The notes under the pieces were generated by a model. The model was given only the letters and a program-made list of their open reading frames with translations. It did no database searches and was not told where the DNA came from. From CAYLLN01 sp033762315 (GTDB taxonomy: Bacteria > Planctomycetota > Planctomycetia > Pirellulales > Pirellulaceae), in contig JANRLS010000264.1 in assembly GCA_033762315.1 (NCBI GenBank), positions 1 to 64,000 on the forward strand: a stretch of 64,000 nt of DNA, written 5' to 3'. The translations under genes and the position numbers were made by a program. Shown one piece after another: positions 62,839-64,000 of this stretch. Position 1 is the first letter of the stretch; every line of letters starts with the position of its first letter.

Positions 62839-64000
62839 TTGGACGATGCATCTTCGAGCCTGGCAACCCCTCGCGAGGCCCCGACGCTTGGCAGTGCCCG
62901 CGACGACACCCTCACGCATCAAGAGCGGGTGCCGGCCCAGGAAGTCCCCTATTCGGAAGACGTTCCGCCGGAGTTCGCCGGCGAGGCCCCGAAGAAAAGC
63001 AAACGCCGGCAAACTGCGCACCTGAAGCTGGTGCCGCAGTCGAAGGAACTGCGCGAAATGCTAGGGGCCAAGGCGGCGGCAGTGGCGGCGACGCTCGACA
63101 AATCGCGCCCTCTGACCAAGGACGAGATGGAAAAGCTCGTCCGCCAAACGTTGGCCGAAGCGGGGCAGCCCGAAGGGTACGTCGGCTGGATGATGGTGGT
63201 GCTGGCGAGCGAGTTCTGGAAAGACCAGGTCGCTGCCGTCCCCCCGAACCGCCGCCTCTTCTTGCTGCCGCACTGCCTGAAGCATGCCGAAGGGTGCCCG
63301 GCCGACTACGACGAATTTGGCCTGGAATGCAAAAAGTGCGGGGCGTGCAGCATTGCCGATTTTCGCGGCCTGGCCGACGAAATGGGCTACAAGGTGCTGG
63401 TCGCCGAGGGTTCCCCCATCGTCCTCAAAATTATCGTCAGCGGTTATGTCGATGCGATCGTCGGCGTGGCCTGTCTGAACGTGCTCGAAAAGGCGATCGA
63501 CAAAATCCTGCTCGCCGGCATCCCCTGCATGGCGGTGCCGCTGCTGAGTAGCGATTGTCGCAACACGAGCGTCGATGACGACTGGGTGCTGCGGATGGTC
63601 AAGCTGCAAGCGGGCGCGGGCGACGGTGGTTCCGCCCCGCAGCAAACCCGAACCTACGTGCACCTACTCCGCGCGGCGTCGAACTTGTTCAAGCCGGAAG
63701 AGCTGGAGCGGATCGCACCGCGACAACGTGGTCGAGTCCAAGGTCAAGCTGCTGCGATGTTGGATATGGGACCTGGGACTTTGGACCCCATCGCCGCCAC
63801 CGAAACCATCGCCTACGACTTCCTGGCTAAAGGTGGCAAGTACAGCCGGCCGTTCATCACGCTGGCGGTGTACGACGCCCTGACCGGCGGCAAGGCAACC
63901 GGCGCGAGTGGTGCCGACGAAGTGGCGAAGTTCAGCGATAGTGTCCGCCGGGCGGCCATGTCAATCGAGGCGTTTCACAAGGCCTCGCTCGTGCATGACG
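62839..64000 (+). CDS. DUF116-polyprenyl synthetase fusion (5' part)
   Basis: At least 387 residues; open to the window end. TTG start at 62839 with a GAGG over the cyclase stop; no ATG is available in this frame. Residues 1-60 are low-complexity. DUF116 follows (about 90-290): LPHCLKHAEGCPADYDEFGL, CKKCGACSIADFRGLADEMG, GVACLNVLEKA, VPLLSSDCRNTSVDDDWV. After a linker the polyprenyl synthetase begins: AYDFLAKGGKYSRPFITLAV, SVRRAAMSIEAFHKASLVHD, the last His-Asp being the start of the first Asp-rich motif. It should make a prenyl diphosphate, the precursor for the cyclase upstream. The joint carries the repeat described at 63759. Confidence 0.85.
   Translation, partial: MDDASSSLATPREAPTLGSARDDTLTHQERVPAQEVPYSEDVPPEFAGEAPKKSKRRQTAHLKLVPQSKELREMLGAKAAAVAATLDKSRPLTKDEMEKLVRQTLAEAGQPEGYVGWMMVVLASEFWKDQVAAVPPNRRLFLLPHCLKHAEGCPADYDEFGLECKKCGACSIADFRGLADEMGYKVLVAEGSPIVLKIIVSGYVDAIVGVACLNVLEKAIDKILLAGIPCMAVPLLSSDCRNTSVDDDWVLRMVKLQAGAGDGGSAPQQTRTYVHLLRAASNLFKPEELERIAPRQRGRVQGQAAAMLDMGPGTLDPIAATETIAYDFLAKGGKYSRPFITLAVYDALTGGKATGASGADEVAKFSDSVRRAAMSIEAFHKASLVHD
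63759..63786. repeat. GTTGGAT/GGGACTTTGGAC repeat within the DUF116 fusion gene
   Basis: This stretch is the reverse complement, with small changes, of the GTCCAAAGTCC/AAATCCAAC repeat at 61629-61660. The reading frame runs through it, encoding MLDMGPGTLDP in the linker between DUF116 and polyprenyl synthetase domains. Confidence 0.55.

Overview
The window looks like chromosomal DNA of a planctomycete, most likely of the Pirellula/Rhodopirellula type. The evidence is family content: a PSD1-type cytochrome/DUF1549/DUF1553 protein, a DUF1501 Tat-type protein, a DUF1080 protein, Tat-like sugar-phosphate isomerases, several Ser/Thr kinases with long linkers, and short dispersed hairpin repeats typical of these genomes. 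The DNA is GC-rich, so the strand opposite each real gene carries long spurious frames.

Layout. Bases 122-10993 (minus strand) form one polysaccharide operon: chain-length protein, GT2, DegT aminotransferase, Gfo/Idh dehydrogenase, hexapeptide N-acetyltransferase, FAD oxidoreductase, polysaccharide deacetylase, UDP-sugar 2-epimerase and a WbaP-type initiating phosphoglycosyltransferase. Most neighbours are coupled by 1-4 base overlaps. Dehydrogenase, aminotransferase, acetyltransferase and 2-epimerase together suggest a diacetamido-uronic acid sugar (WbpB/E/D/I logic). Bases 11444-13620 (plus) hold a DUF1080 protein, a HAD hydrolase, a 2Fe-2S ferredoxin and a PII protein with Phe at position 51. 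nagA follows, then a minus-strand pair of cytochrome-type proteins (15544-20475). A tRNA-Asn and a tRNA-Gly bracket a 5-kb, less GC-rich gene for a 1663-residue beta-propeller lipoprotein, which is also flanked by diverged direct repeats.

Bases 26532-28708 hold a NUDIX hydrolase translationally coupled to a kinase-macro-domain fusion. Bases 29271-34593 hold an isomerase, a decayed kinase/WD40 gene, a transposase relic, a DUF1501 protein and secreted proteins. acsA, a VapBC-like pair, a small membrane protein, a second isomerase, a membrane Ser/Thr kinase and GluQRS follow.

The most striking locus is 42943-47448: a metacaspase-like peptidase followed by a 1211-residue protein with an alpha/beta-hydrolase domain, a CHAT protease domain and an unrecognised C-terminal region. 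The N-terminal part of this protein carries four Ala-Arg-Arg-Gly motifs (and a fifth Arg-Arg-Gly). These suit a protease family that cuts after basic residues, so the pair may be a proteolytically triggered effector module. It lies between two gene-poor stretches of about 0.9 kb.

The right end carries lipoprotein, TPR, folC, mutM and a cyanophycin locus (cphA divergent from an ABC exporter plus DUF1854 protein). Last come a class II terpene cyclase (DxDDT motif) and a DUF116-polyprenyl synthetase fusion that starts with TTG and runs off the window.
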